Translations under genes and position numbers: made by a program
The notes under the pieces: generated by a model
The model's database searches: none
Seen by the model: only the letters and a program-made list of their open reading frames with translations
Told to the model about the DNA's origin: nothing
Shown: positions 32,033 through 40,010 of the stretch, piece after piece
Layout of the letters: the number at the start of each line of letters is the position of its first letter
How positions within the stretch are numbered: position 1 is the first letter of the stretch
DNA from: Oscillospiraceae bacterium
GTDB taxonomy: Bacteria > Bacillota > Clostridia > Oscillospirales > Ruminococcaceae
Length of the DNA stretch: 51,636 bases
NCBI GenBank assembly: GCA_016295145.1
Contig: JAEDLR010000006.1
Span: forward strand, 1 to 51,636
Reading direction: 5' to 3'

Positions 32033-32479
32033 ATGGCAGATACCAGGAACAACGCGATTCTTCGTTTACACAGCACCCAGGGGGTGGACGGAGAAACGCA
32101 TCAGACGGATTTGAATTCTACTTGCTGCTTTGAATATACCCCTGAAAAAGTAACGATCCGCTACAAGGAATCGGGGCTGGATGAGAACAATGCACCCGAT
32201 ACTGTGATCACAGTGCTACCCAGACGGGTCGTGACCATTCAGCGCGTGGGTGATTTTTGCATGGATCTCCTTTTGGAGGAGGGTGTCACCCATCGTACAG
32301 CGTATTCCGTGCCAGAAGGGCAGATTCCGCTGACGATTTATACCGAAAAGGTGCGTTTTCATTTTGATGAAAGCGGCGGTATGATGCTCGTACGCTATTC
32401 ACTTGATTTGAACGACATGATCCACACCACACATTCCATTCGGTTTTTGGTAGAGGTTCATGGCGATTCTCAAATATAA
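32033..32479 (+). CDS. DUF1934 family protein (YwiB-like)
   Basis: ATG 32033 comes one base after the ligase stop, with AGGGTG inside the end of that gene as ribosome site; 148 residues. The sequence is a beta-barrel-like series of strands: AILRLHSTQGVDGE, DTVITVLPRRVVTIQRVG, LLLEEGVTHRTAYSVPEG and MLVRYSLDLNDM, matching DUF1934, a calycin-like family. In many Firmicutes a DUF1934 gene (ywiB) stands directly before argS, as here, but its role is unknown. Confidence 0.88.
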   Translation: MADTRNNAILRLHSTQGVDGETHQTDLNSTCCFEYTPEKVTIRYKESGLDENNAPDTVITVLPRRVVTIQRVGDFCMDLLLEEGVTHRTAYSVPEGQIPLTIYTEKVRFHFDESGGMMLVRYSLDLNDMIHTTHSIRFLVEVHGDSQI

Positions 32480-32520
32480 ATACATCCAATCGATTTCCTG
32501 ACAGAAAGGAGCGCTACATC

Positions 32521-34209
32521 TTGAACAGCATTGCTGCTGCATCCGCAAATGCGCATTCTATTATCGTTGATGCCATGGCCCGACTGGTTGCCGATGGTAC
32601 TTTTCCTGCCGAGCCGTTGCCCGCTTTTATCGTTGAAATCCCTGCTGACCGCTCCCATGGTGATTTTGCTGCCAATGTGGCAATGGTGTGCGCAAAACCG
32701 TTGCATATGGCTCCACGCAAAATTGCCGAAGCCATTGCAAATGCTATGGTTCTTGAGGGCTCAATGTTCTCCCGTGTGGAGATTGCAGGCCCCGGCTTTT
32801 TGAATTTCTTCCTCTCCCCTGTATGGTATGATACCGTTATCCGAGGCGTCATGGAGGAAGGCACTGAATACGGAAAAAGCAGTGTCGGTGACGGCAAACG
32901 GGTTCTGGTTGAATTTGTATCGGCAAATCCCACGGGACCTATGCATGTGGGTAATGCACGAGGCGGTGCCATCGGCGACTGTCTGGCTTCTGTGCTGAAT
33001 GCTGCCGGTTACAAGGCTGACCGCGAATTCTATATCAATGACGCAGGCAATCAGATCGAAAAGTTTGCTACCTCCCTTGAGGTTCGGTATTTGCAGGCTT
33101 GCGGACAGGATATTGCAATGCCCGAGGATGCCTATCAGGGCGCGGATATCATCGCCCATGCCAACAATTTCTATGCAGCGCATGGGGATGCCTATGCCGG
33201 TGATGATTCTAAGGCGCGCCGGGATGCTCTTGTTGCGTTTGCGCTGCCCAAGAATATTCAAGGACTGAAAGATGACCTGTTACAGTATCGCATTGAGTAT
33301 GACCGTTGGTTTGCCGAAAGCACACTGCACGCTGACGGCAGCGTGGCAGGAATCATTCAGCAGCTGAAGGATAGCGGCTATACCTACGAAAAAGAGGGTG
33401 CTCTTTGGTTTAAGGCGGAGGAACTGGGCGCGGATAAGGATTTTGTCATCGTCCGTTCCAATGGTATCCCGACCTATGTTGTGCCGGATATTGCATATCA
33501 CTATAACAAACTGGTAACCCGCGGCTACGATCGCGCAATTGATATTCTCGGGGCGGATCACCACGGTTATGTTCCCCGACTGAAAGCCGCATTGACTGCT
33601 CTGGGCGTGGACGCTTCCCGTCTGACTGTGGTCTTGATGCAGATGGTTGCCGTCATGCGTGACGGCAAGCCGGTCAAGCAATCCAAGCGCAGCGGTAAGG
33701 CATTAACGCTGGTAACGCTGTTAGAGGATATTCCGGTGGATGCAGCAAGATTCTTCTTTAATCTGCGTGAGGCAAACTCGCATTTTGAGTTTGATCTTGA
33801 TCTGGCAGTGGAGAAGTCGTCTTCCAATCCCGTTTACTATGTGCAGTATGCCCACGCCCGTCTTTGCAGCCTGATCCGCAATCTTGCCGATGAGGGGGTT
33901 GCTGTTCCCGATGCAGATGCAGCAGATCTTTCCCTCCTGCAATCCGCGCCGGAGCGTGAGCTAATCCGTCAGCTTGCCATGCTGCCTGTAGAAATTGAAA
34001 GTGCAGCCAAGCAGCTTGACTCTTCAAAACTTACCAAATATGCCGTGGAGCTGGCATCTATGTTCCATAAGTTCTATGATGCTTGCAAGGTCAAGGATGC
34101 GGAATCCCCTGCCCTCCGCAGTGCCCGTTTGCTGCTTTGCGCGGCTACCCGTCAGGTGCTGTGCAATGTGCTGACCATGCTGAAGGTCACTGCCCCCGAA
34201 AAGATGTAA
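32521..34209 (+). CDS. argS: Arginyl-tRNA synthetase
   Basis: The start is TTG at 32521, 9 bases after AAAGGAG (32505-32511); 562 residues, normal for class I ArgRS. The HIGH-type motif is in ANPTGPMHVGNARGG, the tRNA-binding N-terminal domain precedes it, GADHHGYVPRLKAALTALG is present, and the KMSKS-type loop reads KQSKRSG. It charges tRNA-Arg with arginine. It follows DUF1934 after 41 bases. Confidence 0.97.
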   Translation: MNSIAAASANAHSIIVDAMARLVADGTFPAEPLPAFIVEIPADRSHGDFAANVAMVCAKPLHMAPRKIAEAIANAMVLEGSMFSRVEIAGPGFLNFFLSPVWYDTVIRGVMEEGTEYGKSSVGDGKRVLVEFVSANPTGPMHVGNARGGAIGDCLASVLNAAGYKADREFYINDAGNQIEKFATSLEVRYLQACGQDIAMPEDAYQGADIIAHANNFYAAHGDAYAGDDSKARRDALVAFALPKNIQGLKDDLLQYRIEYDRWFAESTLHADGSVAGIIQQLKDSGYTYEKEGALWFKAEELGADKDFVIVRSNGIPTYVVPDIAYHYNKLVTRGYDRAIDILGADHHGYVPRLKAALTALGVDASRLTVVLMQMVAVMRDGKPVKQSKRSGKALTLVTLLEDIPVDAARFFFNLREANSHFEFDLDLAVEKSSSNPVYYVQYAHARLCSLIRNLADEGVAVPDADAADLSLLQSAPERELIRQLAMLPVEIESAAKQLDSSKLTKYAVELASMFHKFYDACKVKDAESPALRSARLLLCAATRQVLCNVLTMLKVTAPEKM

Positions 34210-34283
34210 GGTGTTACCATTTTGTAACCGATTTTGCATCGTATTTGCTCCGATCCCTGTAATTTGGCACTGTTTTTTCGGTA

Positions 34284-34308
34284 TTTTGGACAATCGGAGT
34301 GTCCAAAA
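34284..34308 (+). terminator. Hairpin after argS
   Basis: TTTTGGACA (34284-34292) and TGTCCAAAA (34300-34308) pair around a 7-base loop. No T-run follows on the plus strand, so it is a weak terminator or an RNA-stabilising hairpin. Confidence 0.45.
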
Positions 34309-34334
34309 AATGCCGTTCTGACGAATATTCACAG

Positions 34335-34381
34335 TTTGTTAACAAATCGGTAACAAACCACCCCGCGAAATGTGCTACAAT
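34335..34381 (+). promoter_or_regulatory. Palindrome and extended -10 promoter of the PucR-like regulator
   Basis: TTTGTTAACAAA (34335-34346) is a perfect 12-bp palindrome and TAACAAA recurs at 34351-34357. TGCTACAAT (34373-34381) is an extended -10 box; no clear -35 is seen. The repeats occupy the -35 region and may bind an activator, perhaps the regulator itself. Confidence 0.5.
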
Positions 34382-34492
34382 TGGGATGGTTTCAACTATC
34401 GTGCTGTTTCTCTCTGGGATGTTTTCAACTTGTTATCTATGGATCAGATATCCTGAGAATAGAAATCATGAAGAAAGCGAAGGGATTTCACT

Positions 34493-35578
34493 ATGCCTAA
34501 CAGACCGTTTCAGACTCTTGTATGTCAGATGCACGACGCCATCGACGCCATGGTTGGTGTCGTCGATGAAACCGCGACAATCATTGCCTGTTCCGATGCT
34601 TCCCGTGTTGGTACCACCAATGAATTCGTAACACTGGATATGAACGAATCGGGAGATCTGTTCATCCGCGATGGCTGCACATATAAGCCCTTTGGCTCCC
34701 GTACGACCCCCGATTATGCTGTCTTTGTGGAAGGTACCGACGAGAATGCTGCCCGTTATGCCGACATCATGGCAATCACTATGTCGAACATCAAGCAGTA
34801 TTATAACGAAAAGTACGACCGCAACAACTTCATCAAGAATGTGGTGCTGGATAACATTCTGCCCGGCGATATCGTCGTAAAAGCAAGAGAGCTGCACTTC
34901 AGTGCTGAGATCACCCGTGTGGTGCTGCTGATCCGTATCGTTTCCGCAAACGATATTTCTGCTTACGATGTCATTCAGAATCTGTTCCCCGACAAGAGCA
35001 AGGATTTTGTCTTTAACATCACGGAAACGGATATCGTTCTGGTCAAGGAGATCAAATCCTCTGTGGAGGGCAAGGATCTGGAAAAACTGGCGCGCTCTAT
35101 CGCGGATACCCTTTCCAGTGAGTTTTATACCCGTGTCAATGTCGGCATCGGTACCAGCGTGGTCGGTGTCCGTGATCTCGCACGTTCCTTCAAGGAAGCA
35201 CAGATGGCTTTGGAGGTCGGAAAGGTGTTTGATACCGATAAAGTCATCGTCAGCTATGACAACCTTGGCATTGCACGTTTGATCTATCACCTGCCCACAA
35301 CCCTGTGCGAGACATTCCTGCATGAGGTATTCAAGCGCGGCAGCATTGAAAGCCTCGACCACGAAACGCTCTTTACCATTCAGCGGTTCTTCGAGAATAA
35401 TCTGAATGTTTCCGAAACTTCCCGAAAGCTGTTTGTTCACCGTAATACGCTGGTTTACCGTCTTGAGAAGATCAAGAAGCTGACAGGCCTTGATTTGCGT
35501 GAATTCGACCATGCAATCATTTTCAAGATCGCGCTGATGGTCAAGAAGTATCTGTCGGCAAGCCCTGTGAAGTTCTGA
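34493..35578 (+). CDS. PucR/CdaR-like transcriptional regulator
   Basis: ATG 34493 is 8 bases from AAGGG; 361 residues. The C-terminal about 60 residues are a PucR-type helix-turn-helix (NNLNVSETSRKLFVHRNTLVYRLEKIKKLTG), preceded by a GGDEF-like fold typical of CdaR/PucR proteins (VNVGIGTSVVGVRDLARSFKEAQMAL). The N-terminal part (MVGVVDETATIIACSD) looks like a small sensor domain. It is expected to activate transcription on binding a small molecule. It stands alone before ftsE; its target is not evident. Confidence 0.85.
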   Translation: MPNRPFQTLVCQMHDAIDAMVGVVDETATIIACSDASRVGTTNEFVTLDMNESGDLFIRDGCTYKPFGSRTTPDYAVFVEGTDENAARYADIMAITMSNIKQYYNEKYDRNNFIKNVVLDNILPGDIVVKARELHFSAEITRVVLLIRIVSANDISAYDVIQNLFPDKSKDFVFNITETDIVLVKEIKSSVEGKDLEKLARSIADTLSSEFYTRVNVGIGTSVVGVRDLARSFKEAQMALEVGKVFDTDKVIVSYDNLGIARLIYHLPTTLCETFLHEVFKRGSIESLDHETLFTIQRFFENNLNVSETSRKLFVHRNTLVYRLEKIKKLTGLDLREFDHAIIFKIALMVKKYLSASPVKF

Positions 35579-35634
35579 TATCTATGTGAACGGTTTTGTT
35601 TGGTGCCCCGATTATCCCTTTGAACATTGACAGT

Positions 35635-35670
35635 AAGTGCCAGACGACCCCGGATGTTCGTTTGGCACTT
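35635..35670 (+). terminator. Hairpin after the PucR-like gene
   Basis: AAGTGCCAGACGA and TCGTTTGGCACTT pair over 13 bp with one G-T pair and a 10-base loop, followed by a moderately T-rich tail. Confidence 0.6.
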
Positions 35671-35716
35671 ATTCACTTTATCCAGATAAAGCAAAGGAAG
35701 GATTTTACATTGCGGA

Positions 35717-35740
35717 TGCAGGGAGTGCCATGTCCCTGCA
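35717..35740 (+). promoter_or_regulatory. Stem-loop in the ftsE leader
   Basis: TGCAGGGA (35717-35724) and TCCCTGCA (35733-35740) form a perfect 8-bp stem 64 bases before the ftsE start. Function unknown. Confidence 0.4.
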
Positions 35741-35803
35741 GTAGATCGGCTGCCATTGGTACTGCCGTTTCTCCTTCCTCCCACAGTTGTTAAGGAGGAC
35801 CCT

Positions 35804-36496
35804 ATGGTTGAATTGAAAAATGTGTCTGTGACCTACGAAAGCACCGGCGTTGAGGCGTTAAGTGATGTCAACCTCAAGGTTGAGGACGGCGAGTTTGCTT
35901 TTGTGATTGGTCGTTCGGGCGCAGGAAAAAGTACGCTCATTAAGCTGCTGCTGAAAGAACTTGACGCAAACAGCGGTGAAGTACTGGTCAACGGTTATAA
36001 CCTGACCAAAATGAAGAAGAGTAAGGTGCCCGAATTCCGCCGCACCATTGGCGTTGTGTTTCAGGATTATCGTTTGATAGAAACCATGACCGTTTACGAG
36101 AATATCGCCTTTGTGCTGCGCGTGATTGATGCCCCTATGAAGCTGATACGCAAGCGCGTGCCCTATGTGATCTCCCTGGTTGGTTTGCAGGATAAGGCGG
36201 ATAGCTATCCCAGTGAACTTTCCGGTGGTGAGCAGCAGCGATGTGCCCTTGCCCGTGCGCTGGTGAATGACCCGGCGTTACTGATTGCCGATGAGCCTAC
36301 CGGCAATGTGGATCCCGAACTGGCATACGAACTGGTGGAACTGCTGCAGGGCATCAACGAGTGCGGTACAACCATTCTGATGGTTACCCACGCCCATGAA
36401 ATGGTGCGCCATTTTGGCGGTCGTATCATCAATATCAATCAGGGCGAAGTGGTATTTGACGAGGTGATTGGAGGGGCAGAAGTTGAAACTCAGTAG
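35804..36496 (+). CDS. ftsE: Cell division ATP-binding protein FtsE
   Basis: ATG 35804 follows AAGGAGG; 230 residues. ABC ATPase motifs are Walker A GRSGAGKST, Q-loop FQDYRLI, signature LSGGEQQR and Walker B LLIADEPTGNVD. It opens with VELKNVSVTYESTGVEAL, typical of FtsE. With FtsX it forms a membrane complex that uses ATP to activate a peptidoglycan hydrolase outside the cell during division. It overlaps ftsX by 14 bases. Confidence 0.97.
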   Translation: MVELKNVSVTYESTGVEALSDVNLKVEDGEFAFVIGRSGAGKSTLIKLLLKELDANSGEVLVNGYNLTKMKKSKVPEFRRTIGVVFQDYRLIETMTVYENIAFVLRVIDAPMKLIRKRVPYVISLVGLQDKADSYPSELSGGEQQRCALARALVNDPALLIADEPTGNVDPELAYELVELLQGINECGTTILMVTHAHEMVRHFGGRIININQGEVVFDEVIGGAEVETQ

Positions 36497-37400
36497 TTTT
36501 CGGTATCTGGTCGGTCAAGGCTTCGATAATGTCTGGAAGAACCGTGTGATGGCATTTGCATCGTTCTGTGTTTTGCTGGTCAGCCTGCTGCTTGTTGGCA
36601 TCTCGGTGCTGTTCTATATCAACATCAATGAAATTATTGGTGGTATTGAGGACAAAAATGAGGTGATCGTTTACCTTTTGGATGATACCACCGACGAGCG
36701 CATTGAAGAAATCGGCGAACAGTTGACCGCTATGGAAAATGTCAGTTCCGTTACCCTCTATTCCCGCGAGGAAGCCTTTGCCGATCTGAAAGAGAGCATG
36801 AACGATTATACTGAGGTTTTTGACTCTCTCGGGGATGACAATCCCCTGCCCGACGCATACAGAATCCGCGTCAGCGATATCTCCAAAATGGAAGAAACCG
36901 TGGCATCCGCCAACGCGATACGCGATGTGGAATATGTCAGCGCACCCGATTCGTTTGTGGAACTGCTGACCGAATTACGCCGTATCATCGCCATTATTGC
37001 CAGTGCCATTATCATCGCACTGCTGATCGTATCCATGGTTATCATCTCCAATACCACCCGCGCCAGTGTGTTTGCACGCCGCCGCGAGATCAGCATTATG
37101 CAAAGTGTGGGTGCCACCAAAGCCTTTATCCGGTTCCCCTTCTTCGTTGAGGGTATGATCAATGGGTTTATGGCAGGTGCAGTGGCAACGCTGCTGACAT
37201 GGTTCACATATGACCGGCTGGTGGATATGCTTGGCAACTTCAATGTGCTGAGTACCATCGGTCTGGGCAGTATTATTCCCTACGAATCCATCGCTATCTG
37301 GGTTGCACTTGCCTATCTGCTGGCAGGTTCCCTGATCGGTGCATTGGGCAGTGTATTCTCTACAAGAGCCCACCTGAAGCACCGTGCCGCCAATATGTAA
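36483..37400 (+). CDS. ftsX: Cell division protein FtsX
   Basis: TTG 36483 is 6 bases after GGAGGGG (36470-36476) and lies inside the ftsE end, so the two are translationally coupled; 305 residues. The FtsX pattern is an N-terminal helix (VMAFASFCVLLVSLLLVGISVLF, given here only by position about 20-42), an outside domain with VIVYLLDDTTDERI and EAFADLKESM, and three C-terminal helices with VFARRREISIMQSVGATKAF. The outside loop is expected to contact the M23 hydrolase encoded next. Confidence 0.95.
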   Translation: MKLSSFRYLVGQGFDNVWKNRVMAFASFCVLLVSLLLVGISVLFYININEIIGGIEDKNEVIVYLLDDTTDERIEEIGEQLTAMENVSSVTLYSREEAFADLKESMNDYTEVFDSLGDDNPLPDAYRIRVSDISKMEETVASANAIRDVEYVSAPDSFVELLTELRRIIAIIASAIIIALLIVSMVIISNTTRASVFARRREISIMQSVGATKAFIRFPFFVEGMINGFMAGAVATLLTWFTYDRLVDMLGNFNVLSTIGLGSIIPYESIAIWVALAYLLAGSLIGALGSVFSTRAHLKHRAANM

Positions 37401-37413
37401 CGAAAGGATCATT

Positions 37414-38715
37414 ATGAATCACAAGAGAATCAAGCTGATTGCTTTGCTTTCAGCCGCCTGTATTGCATTGGGATGCTGTATCTTCCCGCAATTTACCAAT
37501 CCGTTGCACATTCCGACCATTTCTGCAAAGACGCTGGAGGAGATTAATCAGGAGCGTGAGGAAATCCGCAAACAGCAAGAGCAAAAGCAACAGGAACTTG
37601 AAAAACTGCTTGGCAGTATCGATGAGCAGGAAGCATATCAGGCTGTTTTGCAGGAGAAAATCGACCTGATTAATAAGGAACTTTCTCTGATCGATCAGCA
37701 GTTGCGCAGCCTGAACAATGATATCAGTGATAAGGAAAGCGACATCGCTGACCTGGAATTGCGTATTGCAGATCAGCAAAGCGATATTGACAAGGGTCTG
37801 GAAACCTTTAAGGCCCGTGTGCGCACGCTGTATGTTCACGGCAACGACAGCCTGCTTTCGGCTCTGGTTGGTGCAACGGACTTCTACGATGTGCTTGCAA
37901 AAATTGATCTGATTAACCGCATTGCCGAGCATGACGATGAAATGATGAACACTCTGACTGCTCAGTTGGAAGCACTCAATGAGAATAAGGCAGATCTGGA
38001 TGCACGGGTTGCGGCACTGGAACTGAAACGCACTGAGGTGCAGAGTCTGCGTTCGGAATATGACAAGAGCTATCAGCAGTTGGATGCTGCCATGACAGAA
38101 ACTGAGGAAGTTAAGCTGGAGCTAGAACGCCAGAAAAATGATGCTGAGGCTTGGATCAGCAACTACCAGAACCGGTTGGATACCCTCTCATCGGAAGAAG
38201 ATGCTATTCTTGCCGAGATCAAACGGCAGGAAGAAGAAAAGCATAAGCAGGAGCAGACATCCCCCGGCAACAATCCCCCTGTGGTGATCCCGCCTGAACA
38301 AAGCGGTGTGCTTGCATGGCCTGTACCTGGCTTCTACTGGATCTCCAGTCCCTTTGGACAGCGTTGGGGCAGACAGCACAGGGGCATTGATATTGCAGGC
38401 GGTGGCATTCATAATGCACCCATTACTGCGGCTGCCAGCGGAACCGTTACCAAGGTTGTTACCGGTTGCCCCCATGATAGCAAAGGCTTTTGTGGCTGCG
38501 GCGGCGGTTACGGCAACTATGTCATTGTAACGCATAGCAACGGTATGTCTACGCTATATGCACATATGAGCCGCGTTGCCATATCGGTTGGTACACAGGT
38601 TTCTGCAGGTACGGTGCTGGGATATGTGGGTTCAACAGGTAATTCAACGGGTTATCACCTGCACTTCAGCGTGATTATCAATGGCACATATGTCAATCCA
38701 CAGTTATATTTGTGA
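37414..38715 (+). CDS. FtsEX-linked coiled-coil M23 peptidoglycan hydrolase (PcsB/EnvC-like)
   Basis: ATG 37414 is 6 bases after GAAAGG; 433 residues. A signal peptide (about 1-35) is followed by a long coiled coil (about 40-285: EEIRKQQEQKQQELEKLL, LSLIDQQLRSLNNDISDK, ELERQKNDAEAWISNYQ) and a C-terminal LytM/M23 domain. Zinc-site motifs are HRGIDIA and HLHFSV, with YAHMSR between. A Cys-rich insertion with CPHDSKGFCGCGGGYG sits in the catalytic domain. By place and layout it is the outside hydrolase that FtsEX switches on through the coiled coil. Unlike streptococcal PcsB (CHAP), the catalytic domain is a metallo-endopeptidase. Confidence 0.92.
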   Translation: MNHKRIKLIALLSAACIALGCCIFPQFTNPLHIPTISAKTLEEINQEREEIRKQQEQKQQELEKLLGSIDEQEAYQAVLQEKIDLINKELSLIDQQLRSLNNDISDKESDIADLELRIADQQSDIDKGLETFKARVRTLYVHGNDSLLSALVGATDFYDVLAKIDLINRIAEHDDEMMNTLTAQLEALNENKADLDARVAALELKRTEVQSLRSEYDKSYQQLDAAMTETEEVKLELERQKNDAEAWISNYQNRLDTLSSEEDAILAEIKRQEEEKHKQEQTSPGNNPPVVIPPEQSGVLAWPVPGFYWISSPFGQRWGRQHRGIDIAGGGIHNAPITAAASGTVTKVVTGCPHDSKGFCGCGGGYGNYVIVTHSNGMSTLYAHMSRVAISVGTQVSAGTVLGYVGSTGNSTGYHLHFSVIINGTYVNPQLYL

Positions 38716-38742
38716 TATCCGTACATTCGTAACGAAGTTTCA

Positions 38743-38777
38743 GAAAACGGTAGGAAGTGGTACTTCTTGCCGTTTTC
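38743..38777 (+). terminator. Terminator of the ftsEX-M23 operon
   Basis: A 16-bp stem (38743-38758 with 38762-38777, two G-T pairs, 3-base loop) ends in TTTTC. It lies between the M23 gene and the S41 protease gene and may allow some read-through. Confidence 0.75.
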
Positions 38778-38817
38778 CCATACTGTAATGGGATGCAATG
38801 AAAGGTGGCGTTTTCTG

Positions 38818-39987
38818 TTGAAAAAACAAATCAGCTTACGAAACGGTATCATTCTGTCTTTGCTTTCTGCCCTTGTGGCATCTTTGCTGACTGCGCTTGT
38901 GGTAACCCTGATTGCAGCAAAGTACAACACAGATCTGCAAAAAAAATATGCAAGGTTGGACGCTCTGGATGCTGAAATCCGAGAAAACTTCTACACGGCA
39001 GATATTGACGATGAAGCACTGATGAATGCAATGCTCAAGGGATATGTCAGCGGCCTGGGCGACCCGTACAGCACTTACCTAACTGATGAAGAACTTGCTC
39101 AAAGCAGAGAAAACAGCGCAGGACAGTATGTTGGTATCGGCGTAACGGTATTGCATTCGACCACGGAAAATACCGTGTTGGTCAAAGAGGTGATGCCTGG
39201 CTCCCCTGCAGAAAAAGGCGGCATACTGCCCGATGACTATATTATTCGTGTCAACGATCTGCTGATTGCCGACGATGCTGCTGCGGCACTCGATGCGATC
39301 AAAGGTCTGCCTGATTCCGAAGTGACTGTAACCGTACTGCGTCCCGATGGCAGTGAGTATACCACCACCATGAAACGCGCACATGTGGATGAACAGACCA
39401 TCGAATACCAGATGCTGACCGATGAGATTGGTTATATTCGCATCAAGAAATTCCGCACCGTGACTGTAGAACAGTTTGCGGACGCATATGCACAGCTTTC
39501 TCAGCAGAGTGCCAAGGGCATTCTGTTTGATGTGAGAGACAATGGCGGCGGTCTGCTGAGTGCTCTGGAAAAAATCGTAGATCCCCTACTGCCCGAAGGC
39601 GAACTCGCCTTTGCATATGACCAAGACGGGAAGGCAACGCCGATCATTGATTCCGATGCGGAATATGCCGATATCCCTATGGTTGTGCTGACAAATGGGA
39701 ATACTGCCAGTGCCGCAGAGCTGTTTGCCTGTCTGCTGCGCGATTACGCCGATGCCGTACTGGTTGGTGAAACCACCTTTGGCAAGGGTATTATGCAAAG
39801 CACGTATTCGCTGCCTGACGGTGGTGGCTTGACCCTGACCACTGCAACCTATGCGACCGGTGAAACCGAGTGCTATCACGGTGTGGGTATTGCGCCCGAT
39901 ATGGAATCTGTCAACCACACCGAATCTGCAACAGATACCCAGCTTGCGGATGCAATATCTGTTCTGGAGGATCTGCTGAAAAACTGA
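38818..39987 (+). CDS. S41 family C-terminal processing peptidase with PDZ domain
   Basis: TTG 38818 is 9 bases after AAAGGTGG; upstream ATG codons lack a ribosome site. The 389 residues contain an N-terminal membrane anchor (about 10-35), GYVSGLGDPYSTYLT, a PDZ domain (YVGIGVTVL, VMPGSPAEKGGILPDDYIIRVND), and the protease core with GILFDVRDNGGG, catalytic Ser in NTASAAELF and Lys in TFGKGIMQ. It would act outside the membrane. CtpB-type proteases often stand near ftsEX in Firmicutes, as here. The GH95 gene follows 23 bases later, so it may head the glycan operon. Confidence 0.93.
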   Translation: MKKQISLRNGIILSLLSALVASLLTALVVTLIAAKYNTDLQKKYARLDALDAEIRENFYTADIDDEALMNAMLKGYVSGLGDPYSTYLTDEELAQSRENSAGQYVGIGVTVLHSTTENTVLVKEVMPGSPAEKGGILPDDYIIRVNDLLIADDAAAALDAIKGLPDSEVTVTVLRPDGSEYTTTMKRAHVDEQTIEYQMLTDEIGYIRIKKFRTVTVEQFADAYAQLSQQSAKGILFDVRDNGGGLLSALEKIVDPLLPEGELAFAYDQDGKATPIIDSDAEYADIPMVVLTNGNTASAAELFACLLRDYADAVLVGETTFGKGIMQSTYSLPDGGGLTLTTATYATGETECYHGVGIAPDMESVNHTESATDTQLADAISVLEDLLKN

Positions 39988-40010
39988 CCGAAAACGGAGT
40001 GGAGTCTACT

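Noticed and set aside
39870..40010. An upstream start for the GH95 gene
   Set aside because: It lies inside the S41 protease gene; ATG 40011 has GGAG at good spacing and starts the GH95 domain at the usual place.
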